In this document: one piece after another, positions 27,601-36,792 of the stretch
How positions within the stretch are numbered: the stretch's first letter is position 1
Layout: the number at the start of each line of letters is the position of its first letter
DNA from: Sphingobium chlorophenolicum
Lineage (GTDB): Bacteria; Pseudomonadota; Alphaproteobacteria; Sphingomonadales; Sphingomonadaceae
Length of the DNA: 64,000 nucleotides
Direction: 5' to 3'
Assembly (NCBI RefSeq): GCF_000722875.1
Contig: NZ_JFHR01000012.1
Span: 1 to 64,000 of the forward strand
Notes under the pieces: generated by a model
What the model saw: only the letters and a program-made list of their open reading frames with translations
Told to the model about the DNA's origin: nothing
Database searches by the model: none
Made by a program: the position numbers and the translations under genes

Positions 27601-30600
27601 TGGCGGCACGGTCGGCGGCAATGCGGTCGGCAGCTACGGCACGCTCGTCCTCAACGCCACGGGCGGCTACACCTATACGCTGAACAATGGCCTGGCCGCG
27701 GTGCAGCAACTGGACGACGGCCAGACGCTGAGCGACATCTTCACCTACACGATCACGGATCGCGACGGCGACACCGCCACCGCCACCCTGACCATCACCA
27801 TCCAGGGCACCAATGACGCGCCCCAGGTCGGCAGCGGCATCGCGGTCGTTTCGGAAGAGGGGCTGACCGGCGGCAATGCCGACACCGCTCCCGGCCTGCC
27901 GAACGACACAACCAACGCCACCGTCTATAACGGCACGATCACCGCTACCGATGTCGACGGCGACAGCATCGGCATGACGCTGGGCGATCCGGGCGCGGTC
28001 CTGACCGCCGACGGCCTGCCCGTCACCTGGACCGGCGTCGGCACGCAGACGCTGACCGGTTCGGTCGGCGCGGTGCAGGTGATCACCATCACCATCACCA
28101 ATGGCGGCGCCTATACGGTGACGCTGCTCCAGTCGGTCGACCATAGCGGCATCAATGTCGAGGATGTGAAGAACTTCCTGGTCCCCGTGAACGTCAGCGA
28201 CGGCACCGCCACGGTCGCCACCAGCATCGCCGTCACGATAGAGGATGACAGCCCCATCGCCGCCGACGACAATGTGACGACCATCGAAAAGGCGGCGGCA
28301 TCGACCGGCAATGTGCTGACGAACGACCAGGTCGGCGCGGACACGCCCGGCGCGGTGGTGTCGGTCGGCGGCAACGCCATCGCGCTGGGCGGCAGCCAGA
28401 CGATCGTCGGCGCCTTCGGTACGTTGCAGCTCTTTTCCAACGGCAGCTACACCTACACGCCCAAGGCGTCGGTCCCGTCGGGTTCGGTCGACAGCTTCAC
28501 CTATGTCATGCGCGACGCCGACAACGACACGGCCAGCGCGACGCTGAAATTCACCTTCCAGGGCGACGCGAACAAGCCGACGGCGGATAATACCGCCGCC
28601 AAGCTGGACGATGACGGCCTGACCGGCGGCAATCCGCTCAGCACGCTTGGCGATGCGGACGCCAATGTGGGCGACAGCGGCGCGGCGGGGCCAGGCGAGG
28701 CCAGCTACAGCGGCACCTTGCCCTTCACCTTCGGCGCGGACGGCGGCGGCAGCGTGACCTTCGCCAACATGAACGGCCTGACGGGCACTGTCGGCACGGA
28801 CACGGTTTCCTATAGCTGGAACGCCGCCAGCAACACGTTGACGGCGACCATCACCACGGTCGGTGGGCGCGGCACGCCGCTGTTCCAGGTCGTCGTCAAT
28901 CCCACGACCGGGGCGTACACGGTGACATTGCTCGACAACGTCCTGCATGCGCCGGGCGGTAATGAGGCGGATGCGCCGCAGGTCGACATCAATTTCCTGG
29001 TGACGGACAGCGATTACAACGCCGCGACCAACCCCACCTCCTCGGCTGTCGGCCAGCTCAGGATCGTCTTCAACGACGACATGCCCAGCGCCTTCACGCC
29101 CGCCGCCGGAGCGGTGGCGAACAACGACAGCCCGGCGACGCAGTTCAACCTGAACTTCGCCGCCGTGGCCGGGGCCGACGGCGTGGGCAACGCGCTGTTC
29201 AACATCGTCGACGGCGCGCTGGCGAAGGACACCAGCGGCGCGACGCTGCGGTTCAACGGCGAAGACCTGTTCCTCTTCGGCAGCGGCACCAATGTGCTGA
29301 CCGCCCGGACGGCGGACGGCGATGTCGGCTATACCGTCACGCTCCAGCCGGGGACGGACAAATATGTGTTCGACCTCTACGGCACGATCACCAACGGCAG
29401 CGAGATTTCGATCAGCAGCTTCAGTTCGGCGAAGGCGGGCAATACCGACTATCGCGGCCTGGGGGTCGACACCACCGACGCCATCGACGTGCTCCTTTCC
29501 GGGCGCAGTTCCGCCGGCACGCGCGGATCGGTGAATACCGACAGCGACTCCATCGGCGTCGATAATAATTCGGTCAATCCGGACGAGGCGGTTCGCATCG
29601 ACCTGGTGAAGACGCTGACCACCAGCGTCGGCACGGCCACGGGCTTCGCCTATGCCGATCACCAGAACGTCATCAGCTTCGAGCAGGTTATCGCCCAGGT
29701 CGGCGGCAGCCCCGGCAACACCGTGACGGTCAAGGTCACGGCCATCGATGCCGACAACGATCAGGATCTGGGCTATTCGTCCGTGACGCCGGAGGCGGGC
29801 GAAAGCTTCGTTCCCATCGTCAAGGTGTCGGTGACCGATTTCAGCATGGGCCTTGTCTACACCTTCACCGGCGATGGCACGCAGGCCGGGTTCGGCGTGA
29901 CCTTCTCCTCCGGCAGCGTCTTCATCAGCGGCCTTCAGGTGAACGACAAATATGAGATTGTCGGCTCCAAGGGCTTCGACGCGGTGCTGGTGGAATCGCC
30001 GCACGTCAACAATCCCTTCGACCTTGGCGTCTTCTCGGTCGAAACGCTGAACAGCGGCGCGCCGATCCTTATCAACCACGCCATTGTCGCTTCGGACGCC
30101 GACGGCGACAGCGTCAACAGCTCGGTCAGCGTCACGCTGACCCCGGTTGCTGTTCCCCCGGTCGCCATCGACCTGGACGGCGACGGGCTGGAATTCGTCG
30201 GCCTGTCTGCGGGCGTGACCCACGATTACGGCCAGGGCGAAGTCGCGACCGCCTGGGTCTCGTCCGACGACGGGCTGCTCGCCCATGCGACGGGCGGCGG
30301 CTATGACATCGTCTTTGCCGACGATGCAGCGGGCGCGAAGAGCGACCTGGACGGCCTGCGCCTTGCCTATGACAGCAATGGCGACGGGGTGTTCGATGCG
30401 AAGGACGCCGCATTCGCCGAATTCGGCGTGTGGCAGGACGCGAACGGCAACGGCGCGGTCGATGCGGGCGAGTTCAAGTCGCTCGCCGACGCGAAAATCG
30501 CCGCCATCGAACTGACCGCCGACGGCAATGGCTACACCACCGCCGATGGCGACGTCAGCGTACTGGGCGAGGCGAGCTTCGTCCGCACCGACGGGACCAA

Positions 30601-31336
30601 GGGCGTCATCGGCGACGTGATGTTCGCGACGGGGGCCAAGGAAAGCGACGCGAGCAAGACGGAAAGCACCGCTACCGGCTTCAACCAGGCCCTGGTCGCG
30701 GCCAGCCTGGTCGCGGTGGTTGGCGCGGCCGAGACGATGACGGAGCAGCAACCCGCGCCGACGACGACTGAAACCGCCGCCCCGATCACGGAAACCGCAT
30801 CCGCCGCGACGGTCTCGGACGAGCCCACCACGACGCAGGAAAGCGCGCCGACCACGCTCGCGGCGAACGACGATCAGGCGGCTCATGAACAGCCCACGCC
30901 GACCGGCCATGCCGGTGAGGAAGCCGCGCCGGAACATGCCACCCTTTCGGACGGCGGCGACGCGCATGCTCCTGCCGAAACGGCGGAAGCGCCTCAGCCC
31001 GACCTCAGCGGTCATCAGGGTCTGCTGGCGCAATCCATCGACCTGCCGCCCGCCTTCGACGGCAATGCGGCGGCGGTGCTGGCGGCCCAGGCGGCGCAGC
31101 CTGGGATTTCGGCGGCGAATGCAGCCGATGTCGTGAAGGAAGCGCTGGGCGCCCATGATGCGCCGAACATCGACGCGCTGCTGGCCGCCCTGCCGGGTGG
31201 AGAACATGCCGCGATGCCCGCCTTGCTGAACCCGGTCGCGGGCGATGCGGTGGACAGCGGGCATCTGGCGGCGGCCACCGCCATCTTCGAAGCGGCGATG
31301 GTCGCGCATGAAGCGATGGCGGTCGCCCATGGCTGA
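21617..31336 (+). CDS. Giant LapA-like repeat adhesin, type I secretion substrate
   Basis: A 3239-residue secreted adhesin without an N-terminal signal peptide. Residues 1-115 form an N-terminal module ([20 protein letters not shown] region) followed by P118-A119-A120-G121, a LapG-type dialanine site. Residues about 165-2840 are some ten bacterial Ig-like/VCBS modules, each joined by a DDxPTA-like seam ([27 protein letters not shown] and so on) and rich in Asp, Gly, Thr. Near 2850 comes [12 protein letters not shown], then two EF-hand-like loops ([12 protein letters not shown] about 2919, [12 protein letters not shown] about 2941) and an Ala-rich C-terminal region. I see no GGxGxD nonapeptide RTX repeats. 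ATG 21617 is chosen for AGGTGGGA (21603-21610); ATG 21521 lacks a ribosome site. Exporter genes follow directly. Confidence 0.9.
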   Translation: MDFERDWDSKGTADHQQALHPEAAALAAKGKAVHPGKMHHADVVRTVAPNPDGTVMLPAGTDINQIEVSGRNLIVHLPDGTDMVILDGAVVMPRLVVGDVEIPSVNLAALLIGEEPQPAAGPPRSSGGNFIGPDGNVGDPHGLGDLLPPTELLFTQPETREILPIAPEDDEEPAVTIITPNQPAGATAATAGVSEAGLPARGNEPAGSAAAGDSERTTGTIAITATDGLAGVTINGVAIATVGQTVTTPLGVLTITSITPSAIGYSYVLSDNVVGAPPAEVFTVVVTDSDGDQASATLTITIADDAPTAVNDADSVTEDGPLVADGNVLTGSGGSDANTTDGVADIQGADGAVVSTTGSFQGAYGTLTLTASGAYSYTLANGNAAVQFLVPGQTLTDSFSYTITDADGDPSTATLTITINGADDGVTITGLNGTPGIEGAEVVLLENDLSDGSSPDAAGLTKTGSFGVNGPDGLSSVTVGGVSVLSNGAFVVGQVVTTPVGTLTITGFTATATQGGVPTAGTFTYSFVLTDNSLNHGAAGADSILQSFAVVATDRNGSAANASVDVRIVDDVPTANNDVDGVAAGTYGPETGNVITGAGTVSGAAGADVKGADGAVVSTTGTFEGAYGTLTLNADGSYSYVRAAGTPGGVSDSFSYTLRDGDGDLSTATLRIDIANSNVMIISIPKVGEGTIVDESGLVDPMGSNAGSGVDTTDGTITYTAPDGPATITINNIPITGVGQQITTDKGILTITGLGEGGIDYSYTLTTNTTGDDVTDSFVVTVTDVDGDTATDTLTITILDDKPTAVADVDSVREDGPLVADGNVIAGSGGQDVNATDGNADVQGADGAQVSAIAFGGTVGTVGAPLAGLYGSLVIQANGSYAYTLNNENGVVQGLDKNEILTETFTYTLTDGDGDPSSATITITIQGSDDGVTINGLDGEGAEETVFENDLPGGSSENAAALTQTGSFTLSAPDGVATVTVGGQPIFGAGGFISGVTIANAYGTLSITGFTPTVGADGDVTGGTVSYSYVLTDNTLLHTGTNDGSLTDSFAVVVTDTDGSTDSASLDIRVVDDVPTAVNDVAGQLTENAAVTIDVFANDVAGADGVNLASGVALETGAAKGTVVYQGNGVFLYTPNAGAEGSDSFTYTITDGDGDKSTATVTINLLQDSTPTVSVTDMTVSEAGLPGGTQQAGNSETATGSMTIATGGDTLTKVEVQDKNGAWVNVTGATAGTPVVVAGAAGTLTVTSDGAGHYSYSYTLAVNDPTHPDTITSDGDGISGAADPKAGDAFAVRVTDSDGDVSPADTINVTVLDDAPIATADSGSVNEGGSLIVAADGVLANDQPGADGYAPGVVGVAKGSDVNTPVSGQVGIAVAGDYGTLTLFADGSYRYDATPNAISADQQDVFVYTIRDADGDLATTTLTINVANVALAADNQTKTVFEAALDTSITGSDIAAGSVTGSAPGQTTETATGQLNVVGAVSYTLTSSATGSHGQIQLNANGSYTYTLTTPVDGPTANDGPLTFAGAEVFTYQAVDGSGNIANGTITIDVVDDVPTAADDALLTVAEDGADIGGNVLTNDTPGADGATLTSVTIGGVTTAINAVGTTNVSGAFGAYTFTAAGAWTFNPSTNLNNASGVSAGFSYVITDGDGDQSTAVQPITVTDGANPTAGDPITLALDDQNLAGGTTQGNPDSTSGSITFTPGSDAITSIVFGSTGSLTGDLTWLRVSDTKITGSDERGVVVTLDLSVVGNVATVTATLNDNYDTHPGINADDLVPLGSVQVVAQDTDGDTATGTVSVSVSDDLPVVSANPVVQLDDDALGGNANGTGDDANSLNATGTLGHDYRADGPGGIALLGTGAPSGFTYESNGTVLLVKQGGTTVLTVTLTDPVAGTYSVVQNAAIVHPLGSDENNVSFDIAYRVTDADNDTATGTLTINVDDDTPVAANDTDIVKEDVTQTATGNVLTGAGSDGNPAGVDSLGADGPAAGGAVTAVTGGTVGGNAVGSYGTLVLNATGGYTYTLNNGLAAVQQLDDGQTLSDIFTYTITDRDGDTATATLTITIQGTNDAPQVGSGIAVVSEEGLTGGNADTAPGLPNDTTNATVYNGTITATDVDGDSIGMTLGDPGAVLTADGLPVTWTGVGTQTLTGSVGAVQVITITITNGGAYTVTLLQSVDHSGINVEDVKNFLVPVNVSDGTATVATSIAVTIEDDSPIAADDNVTTIEKAAASTGNVLTNDQVGADTPGAVVSVGGNAIALGGSQTIVGAFGTLQLFSNGSYTYTPKASVPSGSVDSFTYVMRDADNDTASATLKFTFQGDANKPTADNTAAKLDDDGLTGGNPLSTLGDADANVGDSGAAGPGEASYSGTLPFTFGADGGGSVTFANMNGLTGTVGTDTVSYSWNAASNTLTATITTVGGRGTPLFQVVVNPTTGAYTVTLLDNVLHAPGGNEADAPQVDINFLVTDSDYNAATNPTSSAVGQLRIVFNDDMPSAFTPAAGAVANNDSPATQFNLNFAAVAGADGVGNALFNIVDGALAKDTSGATLRFNGEDLFLFGSGTNVLTARTADGDVGYTVTLQPGTDKYVFDLYGTITNGSEISISSFSSAKAGNTDYRGLGVDTTDAIDVLLSGRSSAGTRGSVNTDSDSIGVDNNSVNPDEAVRIDLVKTLTTSVGTATGFAYADHQNVISFEQVIAQVGGSPGNTVTVKVTAIDADNDQDLGYSSVTPEAGESFVPIVKVSVTDFSMGLVYTFTGDGTQAGFGVTFSSGSVFISGLQVNDKYEIVGSKGFDAVLVESPHVNNPFDLGVFSVETLNSGAPILINHAIVASDADGDSVNSSVSVTLTPVAVPPVAIDLDGDGLEFVGLSAGVTHDYGQGEVATAWVSSDDGLLAHATGGGYDIVFADDAAGAKSDLDGLRLAYDSNGDGVFDAKDAAFAEFGVWQDANGNGAVDAGEFKSLADAKIAAIELTADGNGYTTADGDVSVLGEASFVRTDGTKGVIGDVMFATGAKESDASKTESTATGFNQALVAASLVAVVGAAETMTEQQPAPTTTETAAPITETASAATVSDEPTTTQESAPTTLAANDDQAAHEQPTPTGHAGEEAAPEHATLSDGGDAHAPAETAEAPQPDLSGHQGLLAQSIDLPPAFDGNAAAVLAAQAAQPGISAANAADVVKEALGAHDAPNIDALLAALPGGEHAAMPALLNPVAGDAVDSGHLAAATAIFEAAMVAHEAMAVAHG
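21968..21979 (+). other. Predicted LapG cleavage site (PAAG) in the adhesin
   Basis: Codons CCC GCC GCC GGT encode P118-A119-A120-G121. In Pseudomonas LapA the periplasmic protease LapG cuts between two alanines of a TAAG site just after the N-terminal retention module; here the spacing and the flanking Pro-rich, flexible sequence agree. The protease gene is at 38170-39231. Confidence 0.65.
22520..29100 (+). repeat. About ten tandem Ig-like/VCBS modules in the adhesin gene
   Basis: Module seams (DDxP) lie near 22530, 23325, 24015, 24835, 25555, 26270, 27025, 27435, 28240 and 29070, so units vary from about 400 to 830 bp. Nucleotide similarity is high in places: 31 identical bases occur at 22656-22686 and 23445-23475, exactly 789 bp (263 codons) apart, so recombination between them would keep the frame. 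Confidence 0.8.
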
Positions 31337-31388
31337 GCTTGGCGCCGATCTGGACATTTTCTCGCGGGGAAATTTGGGGAGAGTGAAT

Positions 31389-32093
31389 ATGCGAAATGCA
31401 GTTGGAAAGGCTGCGGCCGCCGGGTTGGCGACCGTCATGCTGACGACAGCGGCCTGGGCGGCGCCTGCTTCGCCCTTGCTGCAACTGGGCAAGTCCGAAT
31501 TGCGGGACGCGTTGACCAGCCGGTACGACACTGCCGTCAAGGCGGTGGGCGACGCCAGCGTGCGCGCTGCGCAGGACAGCCGCTGGACCTATGCGGTCGA
31601 GGCGAAGAACCAGTGCGGCATCGCCATCGGTTTCATCAAATCCGGCACGAAGGATGCGGACAGCATCAACAAGTGCGACGACTTTGTGGCCCGCCTTTCG
31701 GCGCCGCCACCGCCGCCGGTGCCGCCAGCTTCAGCCCCACCCGCGCTGGACTGCACGGCGCCGGCGGTGTCAATCTTCTTCGACTGGAACATGGACGCGC
31801 CGCTTCCCGAAGGCGTCAGCACCATCTCCACGCTGACCCAAACGGCGGCGCAGTGCGGATGGACGCGCTTCGGCGTCACCGGCTACACCGACACGTCGGG
31901 CAGCAACCGCTATAATGACGGCCTGTCGCTGCGCCGGGCGCAGAATGTCGCCAGCCTGATGAGCCAGGGCGGCATCGCCGCCGACGCCATGACCGTCACC
32001 GGCCTTGGCGAAACCCAATTGAAGATCGAAACCGCCGATGGTGTGCGCGAACCGATGAACCGTCGGGTCGAAATCACCGCCAGCGCGAATTAA
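31389..32093 (+). CDS. OmpA-like peptidoglycan-binding protein
   Basis: A 234-residue exported protein: signal peptide to about residue 25 (TTAAWAAP), a helical region with two cysteines, a Pro-rich linker (about 104-116), then an OmpA C-terminal domain (about 125-230) with SIFFDWNMDAPLPEG, GYTDTSGSNRYNDGLSLRRA and NRRVEI, which holds the Asp and Arg that bind diaminopimelate. It lacks a beta-barrel. ATG 31389 is preferred over upstream in-frame starts because GGGGAGAG lies just before it and the signal peptide begins there. Its place between adhesin and channel genes suggests anchoring of the exporter to the cell wall. Confidence 0.85.
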   Translation: MRNAVGKAAAAGLATVMLTTAAWAAPASPLLQLGKSELRDALTSRYDTAVKAVGDASVRAAQDSRWTYAVEAKNQCGIAIGFIKSGTKDADSINKCDDFVARLSAPPPPPVPPASAPPALDCTAPAVSIFFDWNMDAPLPEGVSTISTLTQTAAQCGWTRFGVTGYTDTSGSNRYNDGLSLRRAQNVASLMSQGGIAADAMTVTGLGETQLKIETADGVREPMNRRVEITASAN

Positions 32094-32105
32094 GGGGAGG
32101 AAGGC

Positions 32106-33500
32106 ATGACTATCATGCGCAAGACATGCGGCAGCCTGATCGCCCTATGCGCGGCGGCCATGGTGAGCACGGGCTGGGCCCAGACCACCGATCTCAAGAG
32201 CGCGATCGCCGCGGCGATCGACAGCCATCCGGAGATCAACCAGGCGATCCAGAACAAGGAAGCCATCGAATTCGAACGCGAACAGGCAAAGGGCCTCTAT
32301 CTGCCCCGCGTCAGCGTCGAAGGATCGGCGGGCGTCCGCCGCCTGGAAAACGCTACCCGCCGCGCGCTCAACTTGGACGACCAGACGCTCTGGCCGCTGG
32401 AAGCCAGCGTCCGGGCGGAGCAGACCGTGTGGGATTCCGGCTACCGCAGCGCTGAAAAGCGGCGGCAGGCGGCCCGCACCGACGGCGCGGCCCTGCGCGT
32501 CGGCGAACGCTCGCAGTTCGTGGCGCTGAACGTCACCCGCCAATATCTGGACTATATGCTCCAGCAGCGGGTCGTCGCGGCGGCGGAGGACAATATCGCC
32601 TTCCACCGCAAGCTGCTGGGCGATCTGGGCGAAGGCGTTTCCAAGGGATCGATCAGCATCGCCGACCAGCAGCAGGCCGAGGAAAGGCTGCAAGCTGCCC
32701 TCGTCCGCAAGAGCGAGGCGGAGCAGGACATGACCAATGCGGCCATCGCCTTCCGCACGCTGACCGGCCTTACCATCGATCAGGTCACCATGCCCGATGC
32801 GGTGACGAGCGCCGTTCCGCCGACGCTGGACGAAGCCATCGCCGCCGCCCGCACCCACAATCCGCTGGTGCGCGAGGCGGAGGCGGACATCCAGGCGGCC
32901 CATGCCGTGGTGGATGAAGCCAAGTCGGAACTTGGGCCGACGGTCTCCCTGGAAGGCACCGGCCGCGTCGGTGAGGATGTCGACGGCTTCCGGGGCAGCA
33001 CCAACGACATCCAGGGCCGGGTGGTCGTTCGCTGGCAGCTTTACAATGGCGGCATCAACCGGGCGAAGGTCCAGGAAATGACCCGCCGGTCGAGCCAGGC
33101 GCGTTTCCGCCTCAGCCAGCGGCTACGCGAAGCGGAGGAGGATGTCCGCACCGCCTGGAACCGCTGGGACACGGAAAAGAAGCGCGTCACCGACCTGTCG
33201 CGGCAGGGCACGGTGTCCGACGGGCTGCTGGTCTCCTATCGCGAGCAGTTCAATGTCGGGCGGCGGTCGCTGCTGGATGTGCTGGACAGCCAGAACACCC
33301 GCTTCAACACGCAGGTGCGGACGGAAACGGCGCGTTTCTCGGAGATTTTCGCGCAATATCAAATCCTGGCCGCAACCAACACGCTGCTGGATACTCTGGG
33401 CCTGGCGGCTCCTTCGGGCGCCAATCCCTATGCCCGGAAGAAATATGACGTCCCTGATCTGCCGCCCGCCGAATTGCAGCGGCGGCGCTATCCGGGCTGA
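32106..33500 (+). CDS. TolC-family outer-membrane channel of the adhesin exporter (LapE-like)
   Basis: A 464-residue outer-membrane efflux protein with a signal peptide (STGWAQ, about residue 26) and two OEP repeats (about 30-215 and 240-435), including LYLPRVSVEGSAGV and VVVRWQLYNGGINRAKVQEM. LDVLDSQNTRFNTQVR is the typical C-terminal helix of agglutination-type TolC proteins. GGGGAGGAA precedes the start. It sits 12 nt after the OmpA-like gene and 53 nt before the ABC exporter, the standard type I secretion grouping. Confidence 0.9.
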   Translation: MTIMRKTCGSLIALCAAAMVSTGWAQTTDLKSAIAAAIDSHPEINQAIQNKEAIEFEREQAKGLYLPRVSVEGSAGVRRLENATRRALNLDDQTLWPLEASVRAEQTVWDSGYRSAEKRRQAARTDGAALRVGERSQFVALNVTRQYLDYMLQQRVVAAAEDNIAFHRKLLGDLGEGVSKGSISIADQQQAEERLQAALVRKSEAEQDMTNAAIAFRTLTGLTIDQVTMPDAVTSAVPPTLDEAIAAARTHNPLVREAEADIQAAHAVVDEAKSELGPTVSLEGTGRVGEDVDGFRGSTNDIQGRVVVRWQLYNGGINRAKVQEMTRRSSQARFRLSQRLREAEEDVRTAWNRWDTEKKRVTDLSRQGTVSDGLLVSYREQFNVGRRSLLDVLDSQNTRFNTQVRTETARFSEIFAQYQILAATNTLLDTLGLAAPSGANPYARKKYDVPDLPPAELQRRRYPG

Positions 33501-33517
33501 GTTTCATTATTGGGGGT

Positions 33518-33539
33518 CATCCCGGCGCAAGCCGGGATG
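33518..33539 (+). repeat. Short palindrome between channel and exporter genes
   Basis: CATCCCGGC and GCCGGGATG pair over 9 bp with a GCAA tetraloop. It resembles half of a dispersed palindromic element and, lying inside the operon, may adjust mRNA decay or readthrough. Confidence 0.55.
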
Positions 33540-33553
33540 GCGCGGGGTAAACA

Positions 33554-35713
33554 ATGTTGGAACGAAGCACACTCAGTCTGGCCGAATGGCTGGACCAACA
33601 AGGCACGCCCGGCGACGAGCTGGTTGAGAGCATCGCCCATGCGGCGCGGCATTTCGACCGCTCGCCGGGGATCGTCAGCCTTCGCGCCGGTCTTGCCGTC
33701 GATGAGTCCGGGCGCTTGCCCTTTCATCAGGCGGAATCCGCGCTCGACCAGATCGGCCTCTTGAGCGATCATGTCCGGGGGCGGCTGGACAAATGGCGGC
33801 CAGGCAACCTGCCCGCCATCCTGCCGCTGCGTGGGGGCCGCTTCCTGCTGCTGATGGACATCAAGGCGGGCGACGCGCTGGTCCAGCTTCCCCATGCGAA
33901 CGAAGCCGTCTGGGCGCCGCTCAGCGATTTCGAAGGCTATTTCACCGGCGAGGCGCTGGTGGTCATGGCCGATCATGGCCGCGAACGGGCGGAGGAACGC
34001 CCCTGGGACGAACGCGCCCGCCAGCACTGGTTCTGGCGCGAAGTGTGGCGCGCCCGCGGCGGCTTCGGCTATGTGATGCTGGCCGCGGCGATCATCAACC
34101 TGCTCGCCTTCGCGCTGCCGTTGTTCACGATGAACGTCTATGACCGGATCATCCCGAACAAGGCGGCGTCCAGCCTCTGGGTGCTGGGCGTCGGCGTCAT
34201 GTTGGCCTTCAGCCTGGACTTCGCGCTGCGCATCGCCCGTTCAAGGCTGGTGGACGAGGCCGGTCGCGAAATCGACGAGCGCCTGTCGCAACGCCTGTTC
34301 GAAAAGGTTCTGAACACGCCGCTGGCAAGCCGTTCCGGCAGTACCGGGGCGCTGGCGCGGCGGGTGTCGGAATTCGAATCCGTGCGCGAATTCTTCACCT
34401 CGACCACCGTGGTGCTGGTGGTGGACATCGCCTTCCTCTTCTTCTTCGTCGCGATCATCGCGCTTCTGGGGGGCTGGCTGGCCATCGTACCGGTCGTCAT
34501 GATGGGGATCATGGCGAGCGCGGGCTGGTTCCTGCAACGGTCGATGGCCCGCCTGTCGCGTGACGCGCAGGCGGATTCCAGCCTGCAAAGCGCGGCGCTG
34601 GTGGAGGCCATAGGCGGCATAGAGACGCTGAAGGCCTGCCGCGCCGAGGGGCGGATGCTGGAACGCTGGCGCCGTTACGCCCGGATGAGCGCGGCGACCC
34701 AGGAAAAGCTGCGCAGGCTCTCCTCCAAGAGCGTCACGCTGGCGGCCCTGTGCCAGCAGGTGACGAGCATCGCGCTGGTCATCGGCGGCTTCTACATGTT
34801 CGCGGCAGGCAATATTTCGATGGGCGCGATCATCGCCATCGTCATGCTGGCCGGGCGCTCGCTTGCGCCGGTCGGGCAGCTTGCCTTCGTGATCGTGCGG
34901 GCGCGGCAGGCGATGACGACGCTGGACAGCCTGCAAACGCTGATCGATCAGCCCGACGAACGGCTGGACGGGGCGCGGGGCATCATCCCCAAGATCCGCA
35001 AGGGCGCCATCGTCGCGCAGGGTCTGGAATTCGCCTACCCCGGCGCCAGCCAGCCCAGCCTGAAGGGCATCGACCTGCGCATCGAGCCGGGCGAGCGCAT
35101 CGGCATCATCGGCCGGGTCGCGTCCGGCAAGTCGACGCTGGGCCGGGTGATCTGCGGCCTTTATCCGCCCACCGGGGGCCTGCTGACCGTCGATGACGTC
35201 GACAGCCGCCAATATCATCCGCATGAACTGCGCTCCGCCTTCCGCTATGTCGGGCAGGACGCCGAATTGTTCAGCGGTTCGGTGCGCGAAAACCTGCTGC
35301 TGGGCGCCCGCGAAGCCAGCGACGAAAAGCTGCTGGATGCGTTGGAGCGTTCCGGCGCGTCCCGCTTCTTCGGGCGCGACGCGGCGGGCTTCGACCTGCA
35401 TATCGGCGAGCGCGGCAGCCGCCTTTCCGGTGGGCAGCGCAGCTTTCTGGTCATGGCGCGGGCGCTGGTGGAACCGGCGAAGCTGCTCTTCCTGGACGAG
35501 CCGACCGGCGCGATGGACAATCAGACCGAGAATCTCTTCATCGACCATCTCGAAAAGGCGCTGGAGCCGGACCAGACGCTGATCGTGTCGACCCACCGCC
35601 ATGCGCTGCTGCGGATTGTGGACCGGCTGATCGTGATCGATCAGGGCGTGGTGCTGGCCGATGGCCCGCGTGACGAGATTATCGGTCAGCTCCAGCGGGG
35701 GGCCGGACAATGA
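33554..35713 (+). CDS. lapB: Type I secretion ABC transporter (LapB-like permease/ATPase)
   Basis: Inner-membrane exporter of the adhesin, 719 residues. The N-terminal 130 residues are a C39-peptidase-like domain without the catalytic Cys, which docks RTX-type substrates without cutting them. The membrane domain spans about 160-440, and the ATPase about 475-715: Walker A GRVASGKST (K526), signature LSGGQ (about 623), Walker B LLFLDEPTGAMDNQTE, and H-loop STHRH. This order is that of LapB/LssB exporters. The last four bases overlap the next start (ATGA). Confidence 0.93.
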   Translation: MLERSTLSLAEWLDQQGTPGDELVESIAHAARHFDRSPGIVSLRAGLAVDESGRLPFHQAESALDQIGLLSDHVRGRLDKWRPGNLPAILPLRGGRFLLLMDIKAGDALVQLPHANEAVWAPLSDFEGYFTGEALVVMADHGRERAEERPWDERARQHWFWREVWRARGGFGYVMLAAAIINLLAFALPLFTMNVYDRIIPNKAASSLWVLGVGVMLAFSLDFALRIARSRLVDEAGREIDERLSQRLFEKVLNTPLASRSGSTGALARRVSEFESVREFFTSTTVVLVVDIAFLFFFVAIIALLGGWLAIVPVVMMGIMASAGWFLQRSMARLSRDAQADSSLQSAALVEAIGGIETLKACRAEGRMLERWRRYARMSAATQEKLRRLSSKSVTLAALCQQVTSIALVIGGFYMFAAGNISMGAIIAIVMLAGRSLAPVGQLAFVIVRARQAMTTLDSLQTLIDQPDERLDGARGIIPKIRKGAIVAQGLEFAYPGASQPSLKGIDLRIEPGERIGIIGRVASGKSTLGRVICGLYPPTGGLLTVDDVDSRQYHPHELRSAFRYVGQDAELFSGSVRENLLLGAREASDEKLLDALERSGASRFFGRDAAGFDLHIGERGSRLSGGQRSFLVMARALVEPAKLLFLDEPTGAMDNQTENLFIDHLEKALEPDQTLIVSTHRHALLRIVDRLIVIDQGVVLADGPRDEIIGQLQRGAGQ

Positions 35714-36792
35714 GCGCGATAAAGGCTCCCCTCTTGACGGAACGTGCTCCGGCGAAGGCCGGAGCCCAATTCAGACGGCGGAACTGGGTTCCTGCCTTCG
35801 CAGGAACACGGGGCGTTGCGGCTATCGGCTTTGCATTAGCCGCCACGGCTGCTCTGGCCGCACTCTGGCACCACGACCAACCCCAGCCCGTCATGCAGGC
35901 CAAGATCACCGAATCCGCACCTGCTATCCCCCGTCAATATCTGGCGCTGGTCCAGATGACGGAGCAAACTGCCCCAGAGGCCGAAGGCGACAAGGCCCGC
36001 GAGGAAAACCAGCGTCTCGGCTTCTCCGGCGCCATCGCCTCCGCCAAGCCCTTCCGCGCGATCGCCGCCGCAGGCGAGGACCATGACCGCGCTCTCCAAT
36101 GCCTGACCCAGGCCGTTTATTATGAAGCCGCCCGCGAACCCGAAAGCGGCCAGCGCGCCGTCGCGCAGGTGGTGCTGAACCGCGTCCGCCACCCCGCCTT
36201 CGCCAAGACGGTGTGCGGCGTCGTCTATCAGCGCTTCGACGCGTCGGTCTGCCAGTTCAGCTTCGTCTGCGACGGTTCGATGGCCCGCCGCCCGCTACCC
36301 GACCTCTGGGCCAGGGCGAAACGGATCGCCGCCGATGCCTTGACCGGCCGGGTCGAAAGGCAAGTCGGCACCGCCACCCATTATCATGCCGATTATGTGT
36401 TCCCGCGCTGGGCCCCGCATCTGGCGAAGCTGGCGCAGATCGGCGCGCATATCTTCTACCGCTGGCCGGGCGGCTGGGGCATGCCGGGGGCGTTCACCGG
36501 CCGCTATGCGGGCGGCGAGCATATCCCCGCCTTCGATCCGTCGCGCTTCGCCGCGGCGGCCGAACCGGCCATCGACTATCCGCCCGTCGCGGCCCTGCCC
36601 GAACGGCGGGCGGCGAACGATGTCGGCGGCCGCATGGACCCGACCAAGGGTTGGAAGCTCTCCATCCCAGATCCTCAGACAAGCGGCGGCGCGCTGGGCG
36701 ACATGCTCGCCCGCCAACAGAAAGGTGAATCGAGGACTGGGCCGGTCACACTGGCGGCGGACGACCATCATATCCAAGGGGTGCAACCATGA
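35710..36792 (+). CDS. SleB-type cell-wall hydrolase embedded in the adhesin exporter operon
   Basis: A 360-residue membrane-anchored protein. Residues 12-34 are encoded by an inserted palindromic repeat (35743-35811). A membrane helix follows (about 36-55), then a Hydrolase_2/SleB domain (about 128-240): CLTQAVYYEAAREPESGQRA with the likely catalytic Glu, VAQVVLNRVRHPAFAKTVCG, CQFSFVCDG and THYHADYVFPRWAP. Proteins of this family cut peptidoglycan glycan strands. It overlaps lapB by 4 bp upstream and the membrane-fusion gene by 4 bp downstream, so it is translated with the exporter. A role in opening the wall for the secretion channel is inferred. Confidence 0.85.
   Translation: MSAIKAPLLTERAPAKAGAQFRRRNWVPAFAGTRGVAAIGFALAATAALAALWHHDQPQPVMQAKITESAPAIPRQYLALVQMTEQTAPEAEGDKAREENQRLGFSGAIASAKPFRAIAAAGEDHDRALQCLTQAVYYEAAREPESGQRAVAQVVLNRVRHPAFAKTVCGVVYQRFDASVCQFSFVCDGSMARRPLPDLWARAKRIAADALTGRVERQVGTATHYHADYVFPRWAPHLAKLAQIGAHIFYRWPGGWGMPGAFTGRYAGGEHIPAFDPSRFAAAAEPAIDYPPVAALPERRAANDVGGRMDPTKGWKLSIPDPQTSGGALGDMLARQQKGESRTGPVTLAADDHHIQGVQP
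35743..35811 (+). repeat. Palindromic repeat family R2, copy inside a coding sequence
   Basis: A 69-bp element (begins CGTGCTCCGGCGAAGGCCGG, ends CTTCGCAGGAACACGG) whose length is 23 codons. It is read in frame as RAPAKAGAQFRRRNWVPAFA and three more residues. Intergenic copies of the same 69-bp length lie at 38083-38151 and 44108-44176. Confidence 0.85.

Noticed and set aside
22520-30130. RTX nonapeptide calcium repeats in the adhesin
   Set aside because: Many Gly/Asp-rich stretches exist, but none shows consecutive GGxGxDxxx units; they belong to Ig-like/VCBS modules.
21488-31540. A single open frame of about 3350 codons on the minus strand opposite the adhesin gene
   Set aside because: It mirrors the adhesin: strong GC bias at third positions and the Asp/Gly/Thr/Ala-rich sense codons remove stop codons from the antisense frame. 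Its translation has no domain, signal or ribosome site, while the plus strand has clear modules.
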